64,000 nt of DNA, taken from assembly GCA_007449985.2 (NCBI GenBank), contig VIIQ02000026.1, positions 434,001-498,000 of the forward strand, written 5' to 3'. The translations under genes were made by a program, and so were the position numbers. The stretch comes from Desmodesmus armatus. Its lineage: Eukaryota; Chlorophyta; Chlorophyceae; Sphaeropleales; Scenedesmaceae. This document shows, in pieces, positions 11,401-22,971 of the stretch (the first letter of the stretch is position 1; each line of letters begins with the position of its first letter). The notes beneath the pieces are model-generated. The model was not told the DNA's origin, did not search any database, and worked only from the letters and a program-made list of their open reading frames with translations.

Positions 11401-14400
11401 AGCCAGCTGCAGGGGGCTCATCAGGGGGGACAGGTCTACAACACTGCAGGTAGGCGACACGACAAGACGCACACGCAGGGGGTGTCAGCAGCATGAAAGC
11501 GCACTGGTCATAGCTGTGTTTGTTGGGGGTCTGGGGTGTACTTCGTGGGGAGGCACAGTGTCAAAGGGGACGGGGAGGGGGAGAGCATGATGCCTGAACA
11601 GCCCTTGTGGATCAGAATCACTGCCTTTGTTGAAATTGAGGACATCAACCCTGACTACAAGTCCCGACATAATGTATAGAGACTCTAGTAGAGCTCTAGG
11701 AAGTGACATACAGGGGAAGGATGAGCACTGCGGAGTGGCCTACGAGAGGGAAGTTGGTCTGCAAGAAGTGGCCTACAGGGGCGCTCCGGGGGGGGGGGGG
11801 GGGGGGGCTTAGGGAATGGGCTACAGCGACAGAGAGAGGGTGTGTCGCTGGCAGCCCTGTCCACAGCACTGACCGCAGCAAGCACAGTGTCACTCACCGG
11901 GCCCGCAGCCTGCCTTCGCTGTTGGCCTCCCAACCCAGTACCTCTGGCACACTGCTGCTGACAGCCGCAGGAACAGCAGCTGCAGGCGTTGCTGCTGCAG
12001 CAGGAGCACCCCTGTGCCAGTCAGCTGGCACCTCAGGCAGCCCTACCTGCATATGTGGAGTGGAGTGCGAGACAGCAGCAGCAGTTGTAGCAGCAGCAGC
12101 AGCAGTAGCACTTTGATGTAGTGGCAGAAGGGGTGTGTGCACAAAGTCCTGCACACTTGCATCAACAAAGCAGCCGGAGCGCTCCAATTGACGGCGAGGG
12201 CCCCAGCTGTGGGGTAACAGCAACTGCATTACTGTACTGCACAGTAAAACCCGGTACGGCATTTTGCAGTACGGCGCAGTACGGCACAGTACAGAACAGT
12301 ACAGTACAGTACAGGGTGTGCAGGTTGCGTCCCACAGAAAACAAAGTATGCAGGATGCTCAAGCAGTTCCCTGCATCAGACTGCAGGTTTCACAGGGGCG
12401 ACCCAACCTCACCTCTAACACAAAGCAGCGTTCGGCGTCAGCCCCCCCCGCATTGCTGTCCCTCACACACAACACCTTGAGCTGCCGCACACCCCACCGC
12501 ATCGCCGCCAGTAGCAGCACATTGCGCAGCGGCCAGCCAGGTGTGTAGGGGTCACAGCAGGGGTCAAACATCACCAACACAACATGTGAGGCTGCATCCA
12601 CCCCACCAACAGCATCTCCTCCTGCTGCAGGGATTTGAGGGCCTGCTGCTGCTGCTGCGGCGGCGGCAGTGTCAAGCCCGGCTGCTGCTCGCGATGCACT
12701 GTCCTGCAGTGGTGTGCCTGCAGTTTGCTGCAGCTGCTGCCAGTTGCTGAGTCCGGCTGTGCTGACTGCATCTGTAGCAGGGTTTATGGACATAAGACAG
12801 AACATCTCCGCAGCAGCACTGCTACTGCTGCCTGCAGCAGAAGACGTGGGTGCTGGTGTGTTATCGTACCGCCAGGCATCTGCTGCTGCGCACACCTGCT
12901 GCTGCAGGGTGGGGTATGCTGCTGTCAGGGGCTGTGCTGAAAGTTGACGGAAAGGCTGAGGAGGTTTCAGGGCGGGGAAGGCAAACCTAGCCAGCAGCAG
13001 CGCAGAAGAGTACAATACAGCGTCCTGAGCAAATTGTGCCACATTGTGAGGTCTTCATCGTGATGCATGATGATCGACATGTGAGACTGGGTTGCGGCAT
13101 ACACAGGAATGTACAAGCGCGCTGTACAAACATAGAACGTTTGTGCAGCCCCTGCAACCACCAGTCCCCTGCAATGATAACATGAATACTGGCGACTGCA
13201 CAACTGCAATCCTCTCGACTGTACTGTACTGTACTGTACTGTACTGTACTGTACTGTACTGTACTGTACTGTACTGTACTGTACTGTACTGTACTGCACT
13301 GTTGTGGCACCCACCAGTAGCTGAACACAAAGTGCTTGAGGTCTCCATGCACCAGCAGCAGGAAGCGCTGCAGCAGGTGGGGCTGTGCCTCTGCAGCACC
13401 CGACAGGATGTCATGCCAGATTTGGGCGCCAACCTGCGACCACACAATCAGCAAGCTGCACACCTCAAAACACTCAGGGTGAGTGATATACTAGCAGGCT
13501 TGCTGCTGCAACGATGCTTTTATTTATTTGATGATGGGAAAGGATGCTGCTGCAACGATGCTCTAGACAGTATACATGCAGAGAGCACAACACACCCGAG
13601 GAGGAGAGCAGTGCTAGGCTTTGCAGCAAGCATATACTCTGTGAGGCTTACCACAGGCCCAATGCAGATCAAGGGGACTTGTGCCTCCATAGGTCCCCCA
13701 AGCTGAAGCAACCCCCACCCCACCCACCCACACACACACACACACACCTCTTGAAGCATCACCCCTCACACATATTCCTTGGACACAGGGAGCAAGAGTG
13801 CACACTGCCACCCCACGCGCCTGTGTCTACCTACCCACCCAGCCTTCCCTATGCCCCTGATGTCAGGCGACTGCTGACCTGCTTGATTGCTGCTGCCTTG
13901 TCCAAGGAGTTGAAGGCCTCCGTGGTGTTCAACAGCAGCAGCTGCCCAGGAGCAGCATGGGATCCCTGTACAGCACACAACACGTTTGTTGCAGCAAACT
14001 CAACCTCTAACACTGCACGCTGCTTCTTCCAAAAAAACAGTTGCGTCAAAAATCAAGAAGTGGCAGCGGGTCATGCATGTGTGTTGGAGAATTTTTGAGT
14101 GTTGGATGGCTGTCGCCCTGGCTAGCCGCCTTGCTGGAAGGCAGTGCGGCCTAGGGACGGCTGCCTTGACCAGCTAACAGCAGCATGTCATTCGTTTGCT
14201 GCCACCAGCAACACTGCTGCAGGCAAAGCCACAGCTTCCGATTCAATGGCCATGTAAGTGGGGTCTGCACAGAGCCAACTGTCGGGCTGTGCTGGCAAGG
14301 GTTTAGCTGTGCTGATGAGCAGCGGGCTGTGCTGACTTGCCTGTGGGGTGGTGCCTGCGTGCTGCTCAAACGAGCTGCTCAGGACCTGCAGGGAACTGCC

Positions 14401-14864
14401 CAACTCCTTGTACCTGGATGCAGAGATCAGGCCTGCGGCAGCACATCAGCACAACAGTCAGTGCCTGTCTGTATGAGTGAATTTCTGTCATACTACGGCG
14501 TTCACTGCAGTGGGTTGAGTTGATAGGTTGCTGTGAGTTGAGTCGAGTTGGTGATGTCATGTTGCAGTTGCACCTGCTGACTTGGCTCATGCCCCAGCGG
14601 TTGGGGACTTGGCAGGGGACACCCCACCCTTCCCTACCATGGACGTCAATGGGAGTTTCTGACAGCTTGTACTGGTCGAGCTTGCGATTGGACAGCTCAC
14701 TCCAGAAGGTGACATCCACGCAACTCTGGGGATAAGGTGGTTGTGTCAGTGTGCCTGCTTGCCTGCATGGATTCTCTGACAGCTGTACTGTAAAGGCATA
14801 CACAAGCTGTCATCACCTGCAAGGGGCGGAACCGCAGCACTCCATCTGGCCCTGGCCCTGCCAT
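8439..14864 (-). CDS. ATG7: Autophagy E1-like activating enzyme ATG7
   Basis: E1-like enzyme that adenylates ATG8 and ATG12, holds them as thioesters and passes them to ATG3 and ATG10. Twelve exons in transcript order: 14864-14817, 14725-14638, 14432-14341, 13965-13879, 13433-13315, 12986-12413, 12223-11898, 11443-11304, 10777-10623, 10257-10132, 9622-8978, 8576-8439; 845 aa. The N-terminal domain shows [24 protein letters not shown] and a split [14 protein letters not shown] motif. The adenylation domain has [22 protein letters not shown] with the nucleotide-binding GAGTLG near aa 492, then [13 protein letters not shown] and [15 protein letters not shown]. The catalytic cysteine is in [18 protein letters not shown] (~aa 695). 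The C-terminal exon ([14 protein letters not shown], acidic end DWTEL) matches the ATG3/ATG10-binding tail. Ala/Ser-rich inserts lengthen it beyond plant homologues. The intron after 14341 starts with GC. The acceptor at 12223 is chosen for phase; 12206 is an alternative needing a weaker donor. Confidence 0.95.
10888..11345 (-). repeat. Tandem copies of the ATG7 exon 8 end and donor
   Basis: The last ~25 bases of ATG7 exon 8 plus its donor (11345-11299 on the minus strand) recur within the following intron at about 11188-11141 and 11045-11010, with a degenerate fourth copy at 10913-10890. The first three copies each read CTGCTGG|GTGAG. They are separated by G-rich purine spacers (GGGAGGG type) of about 90-120 bp, giving an irregular tandem array. 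Confidence 0.8.
11786..11807. repeat. Poly(G) tract in an ATG7 intron
   Basis: About 20 consecutive G on the plus strand (C on the transcript) lie in the intron between ATG7 exons 7 and 8. On the transcript they form a long C run upstream of the acceptor at 11444. Assembly length here is unreliable. Confidence 0.7.
12229..12316. repeat. Degenerate TACAG/TACGG pentamer repeat
   Basis: An array of ACAGT/ACGGC-type pentamers in the intron between ATG7 exons 6 and 7, a decayed relative of the perfect TACTG array at 13217-13297. Confidence 0.7.
13217..13297. repeat. Perfect (TACTG)n microsatellite
   Basis: About 16 perfect copies of the pentamer TACTG (CAGTA on the other strand) lie near the 5' end of the ATG7 intron that follows the FSYW exon. 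The array starts within 20 nt of the donor at 13314, so its length could affect splicing. Confidence 0.95.
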
Positions 14865-15800
14865 CTGTGCTCAACCTTTCTGCTGACTTCAAGGTAGGTG
14901 AGCCACCTGCCTCTTTACATGCAAAGCTGAGGGGAGGTAAGCGCAAGTGCTGTTCAAGGTAGGTGAGCCACCTGCCTCTTTACATGCAAAGCTGGTGCTG
15001 GGTTGTGATCGTGGATCGTTCGAAACGCCATTTCCAACGCCGCAACATCCCGAAGCTTGCAATGCGCTTGAACGCCTACTAGGAATGCGCATATCGACCA
15101 TTTACACCAAGCATAGGTTGCGCACGTGGCACGGAATCGGTCCATGAACATGCCGATGGTCCTAAGTCGTCGACTTCGCAACCCCTTTTGGTACTAGTGT
15201 AATTCAGACATACGTTCAGGTATCTTCTATCGTAGAGACAGGCGCCCTGTCGTCCTTGAGCCAAGGATGACATCGGCATATTCCTTGAGGGTGCGACTTT
15301 TGATGCCGTATGGATCGAAATGAATATGTCAGAATCATGATGTTAGTCGTGTTCCTTGAGCTTGAGACTTTGCGAAACGTTTGAACAATCAACGCGCTTG
15401 AGGAGCTGAGAAGCATTGCCTCCCCCACCAGCAGCAGCAAGGCACCCCAAGTGGGGGTTTGCAGTTAACCAGACAGCTACAGCAGGGGGCGTCGTGTTTA
15501 CTGATGGTGATCTTGATCTATTTACAGGGTAAGCGCTGCCTGGCGCCGTCAGCATCAGCATCAGCATCCCAGAGCATACCAGCCTGCCACACCGCGCACA
15601 GCATAAGTAGACACCCCAACATGCAGGCATCTGTACAGCACCAAAAGACAAATTCCCATTATACTGGCGGCAGGTTGCCTCCTGACATGTTGCTATGTGC
15701 TCCCGTCACCCTTGGTGCACTCACACTGTCATGTGCAGGTGATCATTAAACGGTCACTGGCCGGCCAGCGCAGCTCCTCAACTGCACAGCAGCAGCAAGC
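14865..15800. other. Divergent intergenic region ATG7 / zinc finger-L7Ae gene
   Basis: Holds the promoters of two divergent genes. Next to ATG7 a 39-bp word beginning AAGGTAGGTGAGCCACCTGC is present twice, at about 14890 and 14957. From about 15000 to 15400 the sequence is less GC-rich, lacks the CAG/GCA words typical of the window and has several short open frames with no recognisable domain. It may be a remnant of an inserted element. No core promoter motif could be assigned. Confidence 0.4.
14890..14997. repeat. 39-bp direct repeat upstream of ATG7
   Basis: Two near-identical copies, at about 14890-14929 and 14957-14997, share AGGTAGGTGAGCCACCTGCC (itself containing the near-palindrome GGTGAGCCACC) and continue through CTCTTTACATGCAAAGCTG. 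The second copy borders the compositionally distinct island starting near 15000. Confidence 0.85.
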
Positions 15801-17101
15801 ATGATCAGCCTGCACCCTCCACCTCAGCAACAGCATCAGCATGCTACGGACGAAGCTGGCGACAGCGGCTGGCAAGTAGTGCAGCAAAAGGCCCGCAGCA
15901 GCAAAGTGCCATCCCCTGCAGCGCAACCGCCGCCCCCACCCAACAGGCATGCCAGCACACCCCCCAGCAGTACCACCGCTACGGCAGCAGCAGCAGCAGC
16001 TCAGCGCAGGCTTATGGCAGAGGCCCACAAGTCTCCTGCAGACCCAGTCACAAGCCGCATGCGCTGCAGGGCTTGTGGGCGAGCCTTCAGCGCCTACTCC
16101 TTCCTGGCCCAGCACCTCAGGCAGCGACACTTTGGGATCAACAGTGAGGATGCAAAAGCGATCGAGTACAGGCAGCTGCAGCAGCAGCAGCAGGGTGGCA
16201 GCAATGGCGGTGGGGGTGGAGGCAGCACTGCCGCGCTGACAGCAGCAGACTTCCCGAGCCTGTCGGGGGCTCCAACACCACCAGCAGCAGCAGCAGCAGC
16301 AGCACCGGCTGGGTCGTCTGCTGCATCGCCGGTTCATGCAAGGTGGACTGGGTGGGGTGCTGCTGCTGGCTCACCAACCCCACAGCCTTCACCAGCAGCA
16401 GTACCAGCAGCAGCCAGCGGTACAGAGGAGCCCCTGGGACTCACTGCTACACCCAGCAAGCCCTCAGCACATGCGCCCTCGCAAACTGCACCACCTCCCA
16501 GGGCCCTGAACGGAAGCAGCAGCAGCAGCAGGGGTGCAAGCAAACCCAAGCCCCTTGCAGCACACAGCCTCGACCTGGGGCAGCTCATCCAACTGAGCAG
16601 CAGCAGCAAAACACAGCAGCAGCGTGGCCAGCAGCAAAAGAAGCGCAGTGACAAGCAGCAGCAGGACAAGAAGCAGCGGTTGAGTGCAGAGCAGGTGCGG
16701 CTCATCTTGGCCGCAGCAGCAGAGCAGGGCCTGCGTGTGAAGCACGGCGCTGCTGAACTAAAGCAGAACAGGCGACACAAGCTGAGCCGTTTGAAGCGCT
16801 TGATCATACGCGAACGGGCTGACAGACAGCTAGCGGCAGCAGGGCATGCCCTGCAGCAGGGGGAGGCAGAGGTCGGGGTCCTGCAGCAGCAGCTGCAGGC
16901 GCTACAGCAGCGGCTTGAGGCAGCACAGGCCCTGCAGCAGCTGCTGGCCACCACCACCAGCAGCAGTAGTGACACCGGCAGCAGTGCAGCAGCAGCAGCT
17001 GATGGCGGCAGCAGCGGTAACGGCAGCGGCGGCAGTGGTAGTGGTCATTTGGCACCAGGGCAAGATGTGGGCCTTGCCACAAACTCCAGTGGAGGCTTTG
17101 G

Positions 17102-17136
<35 letters not shown>

Positions 17137-19030
17137 GTGGCAGTGGCAGCATGCGGTGCTGTGATCCCCAGGCAGCAGCTCGTGTAAGTGTCGCTGCGCT
17201 GCAGCTGGCAGTGCAGCGTGCTGCTGCTGCCGTCACCCAGGCGCAGCAGCAGGTTGGCAAGCGGGCGGCTGAGCGGCAGGCGGCACAGGCAGCGTGGAAT
17301 AAGGCATATAAGGTCCCAGAGGAAGATCCTGAGGGTGACCTGCAGCAGCAACGGGATGGGGACGCAACAGCAGCAGTAGCAGCAGAGTCCAGCGAGACTA
17401 CTACACAGCAAAGTGACAGCAATTCTGCAGCTGCAGGGGAGGTCAGCACGGCCGTGCAGCCGCTGCCAGCAGCAGCAGCGGCGGCGGCGCCCGAGCTGCC
17501 GAGTTGGTTGGGGCAGTTGGCGTCTGACAGTGACACAGAGGGTGAGGAGTGTGATGTGGAAAGTGTGTCCAGTGAGGGCAGCAGTGAGGAGGAGTCACAG
17601 GATGACAGCAGCAGCGATGGAGAGGGTGAGTGAGGGACCAGATTAGTGACTGCACTTGTTCCACTGTCTGAGTTCCGGCCTGGTTCAGCCAACAGTGAAC
17701 AGCATTGTAGCATAGCCTAGTTCAGTGCAGTACAGTGGCAGTCCTGTACAGCTTCAGCAATGCGGTACAATGTTTGTGTGAGCCTCCCTGGCTTTTGTAG
17801 CATGTTGGTGCACATTTGAGTCGCCATGGCCAGGGCAACAACCAGCAGGTGCTGGCTCACCCCCTTTTTGGTTATCTTGATGTCTCCTGTTTCAACTGTA
17901 GGGATCGCCATGCATATCCTCTGCCTTTCCAGGGGTCGGTCTCTATATTCCTGCTCACTCTCTCTGCCTCCTCTGTCTGCCCTACCACCTGCTCTCCCTG
18001 CAGGTCTGACAGGCTTTGTTGACGTGCTGTCCAAGTGGGCGGCCAACATGCCCCAGCAGCAGCTGGCCAAGGCCTTCAAAGCTGCACGACACAGAGACGC
18101 CAAGGCAGCAGCACCACAGCCGCAACACGCAGCCGCCACGCCCGACACTGCTGCTGCTGCCGCTGCTGCTGCTGCCGACGGCATCAGCGGTACAGTTGGC
18201 CAGCAGCAGCAAGGAGCAGCAGCAGCAGCAGCAGCCAATGGTGTCGGCAGCAGTCAGCCGGCTGCCAGGCTGGCAGCAGGACAGATTCGACAGCAGCAGC
18301 AGCAGCAGCAGCAGGGTTTCATCGACGGCTCTGAGAGCAGCAGTGGCTGCGACTCAAGTGACGATGAAGGTGAGGGACTGCTGCCTGGGGGCGAGCTGCT
18401 GTGGGTCTGGATTAGGTGATCGATTGTGCACAGTGTGTTGATACCCTTGCTGCAGCGGCAGCAGTAGCGTGCAGGCGGCGACAGCGGCGGTGATCCGTGC
18501 TGGGGCATGTGCTTGCAGCAAAGACACACCCTTGCTTTGCATGCATCCGAAGAGTTGCTTGCCATGCAGCTGCAGGTGCGAGGAGTCTGTTGATTCCAAT
18601 GTGTGTGCGAGCAGTGGTTGTTGCTGAGCGCCAAGACGAGTGTGTGCCTTGCTGGCAATAGGCAATTGCTGTCACTGCCATCAGCTCACACTTTTGCTCT
18701 GCTGTCTTTGCTCCTTGCTCTGCTGCGGCCCTGTCTTGTGCTTGTCCTATTGGCAGAGGTGACTGCACTTTTGGGGTGGGGCAAGCCCATGTTGCCAGTG
18801 GTGCCTGGCAAGCCAGAACCTGTTGCAGCAGCAGCAGCAGCATTAGCAGTACCCAGAAGCCCAACAGAAGCAGCTGCAGCAGCAGCGGGTACCCGCCAGC
18901 CTGCTGCTGCCAGCAGCAGCCCAGCACTTCCTGCAGATGCAGCTTTGCAGCATGGCCAAGCAGCAGCAGGGAAGGCTGTTGAACAGCCTTCGGCCGCAGC
19001 TGGTGCTGCTGCTCGCTTACAGACAGCCCA

Positions 19031-19062
<32 letters not shown>

Positions 19063-22000
19063 CACCACCACCGCGACAGGAGGTGCCAATTGCTGCTGCT
19101 TCTGGCGCACCTGGTCAGCAGGGCCACAACCAACAGCAGCAGCAGCAGCAGCAGCTGCCTGCATTGCGCCTGCTTTCACAGCAGCAGCAGCAGCAGCTTG
19201 CGCCCAGCAGCAGCAAAATGAACGCTGCTTTGGACCCCGTCCTACCCACCCCCGTCTCCAGCTCTAGGCGAGGCAGGTCCGGTGACGGCAGCAGCAGCAG
19301 CGGCAGCAGTGCCGCAACAGCAGAGCGCATGTTTTCTGCCAGCAACAGCAGCAACAGTAGGAAGGGCATGGTGGGTGGCAGCAGCTTTAGCCAGGCTGGT
19401 AGGGATCACAATGGAGGGCAGCACGCCATGCAGTTTGAGCAGAGGTACAACCGCGGGGGTCCAGACTCACTGCTACATTCGTCTGGGCACATTCGACAGC
19501 AGCATTCACAGCAGCAGCACCCACAGCAGCAGCAGCAGCAGCAGCACACCCAGATGGCGGCGCAGCACTTGGGCAGTAACCAGCACCGGCTGCTAAACCG
19601 CAGCAGCATGTCAGCAGCACCAGCAGCATCCTCCGCCAGCTTCCACCACTTCAACAGCTTCAACTCACAAGGCGTGGGCGAAGGTGTGGACAGCAGCGGC
19701 TCGCTGGCATCTGCTGCTGCTATGGCTGCCTTTGCGGGAAACACCAGCTCCCTTAGCATGAGCCTCTATGGGGGTAGCTCACTGGCAGGTGGCAGCCTAG
19801 CTGGGGGCAGTCCCTTTGGAGGGAGTTCCCTAGCAGGTGGAAGCCCCTTGGGGGGCGGCAGTCCGCTGGGGGGCTGTAGCCCCTTTGGTGGGAGCCCCAC
19901 GTTCCTGGCATTGTCTGCTGCTGCTGCTGGTGCTGGGGACATGTCTGGCACAGCAGCAATGCTGACCAGCCTGCAGCTGCAGCAGCTGCAGGAGCAGCAG
20001 CAGCAGCAGATGCTGATGGATGCCTTGCTGCTGCCGCATGGACAGGGTGTAGAGGGCTTGGCAGGGTACAACATGCAGCAGCAGCAGGACCAGCAGCACA
20101 GTCAACATGGGGACGATCAGTCAATGGCATTACAGGTTGCAGCAGCGGTGGCAGCTCAACACTCCGACCCTGCCGCTGCAGCGGCTGCAGCAGCTGCTGC
20201 TATGGTGTCCTTCAAGCAGCAACAGCAGGAGCAGCAGCACCTGCAGGAACTACAGCAGCAGCAGCAGCAGATGCAGATGATGCTGGCAGTTGAGCAGATG
20301 CTGCTAGTCTGCGGTCAAACCTTGGACAGCACAACTGCCAGCATGCTGTCAGCAGCAGTAGCCCAGGGTGACATCGACGTGAACACACTGCAGCAGCTGC
20401 TGCTGCAGCTGCTGTCGAGCCCTCAGCCGCCGCCGCCAGCAGCAGCAGCAGCAGCAGCAGCGATGCCTCCAGGTGTCTCTTACAGCAGCGGGCTTACCTC
20501 GCCAAATGGGCTCAGGGGCTGGGGCCCTTCTCCTCTTGCAGAGCAGGGACCGCCTTCCGCGTCCTCTGCTGCTGCTGCTGCTGCTTTTGGGAGTGGGGTA
20601 GGCACAGGTGCAGGAGCACTTGCTGGCTTCCCAGGTGATGCGGGGGTGTTTACACCGGGCGCTGCTGCTGCTGGGGGGCTGGGCGGCGCCCTGGCTCCCT
20701 CAGGTCTTGGGTCCCCTGAACCCCAGAGCCGGCGGTCAAGCAGGGATATGCCGCGTGTTATGGCCAACAGAACTGCCAGCCTGTCAGGCCCCTTGACATT
20801 CCTGCCGCAGTCACAGCAGCTGCAGCAGCTGCTGCAGCCGCCGCCGCCCCCTCCTCGGGTCCCAAGCGCAGGCGTGGCCGGCATGCTGCAGCAGCAGCAG
20901 CAGCAGCAGCACCTGGGGCAGCAGCAGCAGCAGTACATGTGTGGGTTGTGCCAAGTGGCTTGCAACTCAATGCAGACGCTACAGCAGCACTTTGAGAGCA
21001 AGCGGCACATTGCCAAAGCAGCACACGCCAGCCTGGCAGCTGTCCAGCACAGCAGGGAGGACCCGTGGCACCTGCTAGGGCAGCAGCAACAGCTGCAGGC
21101 AGCTCACCATCACAATCAGCAGCAGCAGCAGCTCTCGGCAGCAGCAGCAGCAGCACCCAGCACAGCTGCCAGTAGCTCTGCAGGGTCCTTACTTGGAAGG
21201 AGCATGAGCCCTCCTGCCCCACTGTCCTTACAGCTTGCGGCAGAAGCTGCTGCCAGCTTTGGGCTTGGCGGCAGCTCTGCTGTAGGTGCTGACAGCAGCT
21301 CTCTACTGCTGCATACGCACGGCCTTTCCTGCAGCAGCCCTACAGGGCACGATACAGACCACATGCAGCATGGCGGCAGCCTCAGCCGCTGCAGCAACCC
21401 CCTCAGCAGGAGCAGCAGCGGCACGATGGGCATGCAATACCCTGCACTCGGTCTCGGTGTAGGCAACAGCACAGGACAGCAGCACCAGCTGCACCTCCGT
21501 GGCCGCAGCCCTCCCGGCCGCAGCCCCACTGCAGGGTCACCTACAGGCTTGAGCCCTGTCTATGGAAGCAGGGGGCACCTGGCCAGGGGTACCAGCCCGC
21601 TGGGAGGCCGGGGTGGGAGTCCCATGGCCGGCAGTAGTAGGGGAGCAAGCCCGGGAGGTAGCCCTCGCAGCGGTGTGACGTATGTGGGGCCGAATGCGGC
21701 GGTGCAGGCGTACTGTACTCAGGACATCACGGCTGAGCTGAATGCTGCTGTGACGTCGGTGCTGACGACGGTGAAGCAGCTGCAGGACAAGGCCATCGCC
21801 AAGAATCCTGGAAAGGTGAGCAGCTGATACTTGCACGCTTTGAGTTTGCCACTCGCCCGCCACTGAGCCCTGTGTAGTAAACTGGGTGCGGCCTACATGG
21901 CGTACGTTGAAAGGCTAGCCTCAACAACGCATCGGCTGCCCTTCTCCGGTGGCGGTCGCTTTTACTACTACTACTACTACTACTACTTTACTGGATCAGG

Positions 22001-22804
22001 GCCTCGCCTGATCGCCCTTTCAGGAGCCAAACAAGGCTCATAGGGCATAAGCACTCCTCAAAGGACTCGCATGAGAGAAAAACAACAGCACCAGAATGCG
22101 CCTCAGAGGTCATCCAACAACTCGGTTTACATTCTATCTTCTTGCCAAGGGCAGGGGGTGGGATGTGGGATGAATGTCATTCTGAGGTTCCTTACCTGGT
22201 GGCGGATGTTACTGTTTCCTTTGCAGCTACCAGCTACCAGCGGCGTGGTGAAAGGCATCAAGTAGCTATTCCAACATCTGACAATTTTTCCTTCAGCTGC
22301 CATGACATCCCTTGTCGATCAACTTCTGTTTTGTGTTTGCTGCAGACTGCGCTCAAGCGCTACTACGTTTGTGGGCTGCGTGAGGTGTGCAAGGCCATCA
22401 AGGGCGGCAAGGCCGTTGCCGTGTTGTTGGCCCCCAACATCGAGCAGAATGAGGCCGAGGGCGGGCTCAACGACAGCGTGCAGGACATCATCACGGCATG
22501 CAGCGCATCCAGCGTCCCGGTCGTGTTTGCGCTGAGCCGAAAGAAGATGGGAGAGGTCTACGGCTTCCGGAAGCGCATGAGCGCGATCGCGCTGCTGGAC
22601 GTGAGCGCTGTACAGGATGTGATGCAGACGATGCTGCACCTGGCAGAGGAGGGGCGGCGGTCTTGGATTGCTAAGAACCCTGAGAGGTGTGTTGCTGCTG
22701 CTGCTGCAGCGGTGGCTTCTGAGGCGGCTGTAGCACTGGGTGCAGCAGGGTCTTCGCGGGCTAACAGCAGTACGGCAGAGGCTCTGTCTGTACGAGTCAG
22801 CTAG
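15801..22804 (+). CDS. Zinc finger/L7Ae protein, SECIS-binding protein 2-like
   Basis: Four exons in phase: 15801-17625, 18004-18369, 18757-21815, 22346-22804; 1,902 aa. The last exon encodes an L7Ae kink-turn RNA-binding domain (~aa 1751-1860): RYYVCGLREVCKAIK, LLAPNIEQNEAEGGLND, VPVVFALSRKKMGEVYG. Just before it, ELNAAVTSVLTTVKQLQDKA then NPGK resembles the segment preceding the L7Ae domain in SECIS-binding protein 2, and the GLREV/APNIE/GGL/VFALSRK pattern fits SBP2 better than ribosomal L7Ae or NHP2. SBP2 binds SECIS elements in selenoprotein mRNAs and recruits the selenocysteine elongation factor. The N-terminus has a C2H2 finger (CRACGRAF...HLRQRH, ~88-113) and a DFPSLSG motif. A second, U1/JAZ-like finger (CGLCQVAC...HFESKRH, ~1458-1483) precedes the domain. 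The middle is mostly Gln, Ala, Ser and Gly low complexity. The role in selenocysteine insertion is inferred; another L7Ae RNA-binding role remains possible. Confidence 0.75.
21960..21986. repeat. (CTA)n microsatellite
   Basis: Eight or so CTA/TAC trinucleotides inside the last intron of the zinc finger-L7Ae gene. Confidence 0.9.
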
Positions 22805-22957
22805 GTGTGTGGGTACAGCCAAAGAGGTGTTGTGCAGGGCCGGTTGCATTATAAGAGGTTTTTTTGAGTTTCAAAGTCTGCTCAGGCTGCAGCAGCTGCG
22901 GCTCTGTCTGTTCGAGTCAGCTAGGTGTGTGGCTACAGCCAAAGGGCTGTGCAGGGC
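22773..22957. repeat. Duplicated stop-codon region of the L7Ae gene
   Basis: A ~55-bp segment containing the last codons, the TAG stop and the first 3'UTR bases (GGCTCTGTCTGTACGAGTCA, then GCTAGGTGTGTGGGTACAGC) is repeated with few changes at about 22899-22957. The downstream copy lies in the 3'UTR. Confidence 0.85.
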
Positions 22958-22966
22958 TGGATATGG

Positions 22967-22971
22967 TGTAA
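22967..22971 (+). terminator. TGTAA poly(A) signal, L7Ae gene
   Basis: TGTAA occurs 163 nt after the TAG at 22802-22804, a typical position for a chlorophyte poly(A) signal. Confidence 0.6.

Noticed and set aside
12186..12223. Acceptor at 12206 for ATG7 exon 7
   Set aside because: It requires a phase-2 end from a weaker donor (AG|GTTGGG); the acceptor at 12223 pairs in phase 0 with the strong GAG|GTGAGG donor at 12413.
16334..17713. Several 150-220-codon frames on the minus strand opposite the zinc finger-L7Ae gene
   Set aside because: CAG/CTG runs stay open in several frames; the resulting Leu, Cys or Ala runs lack any domain and lie inside a well-supported exon.
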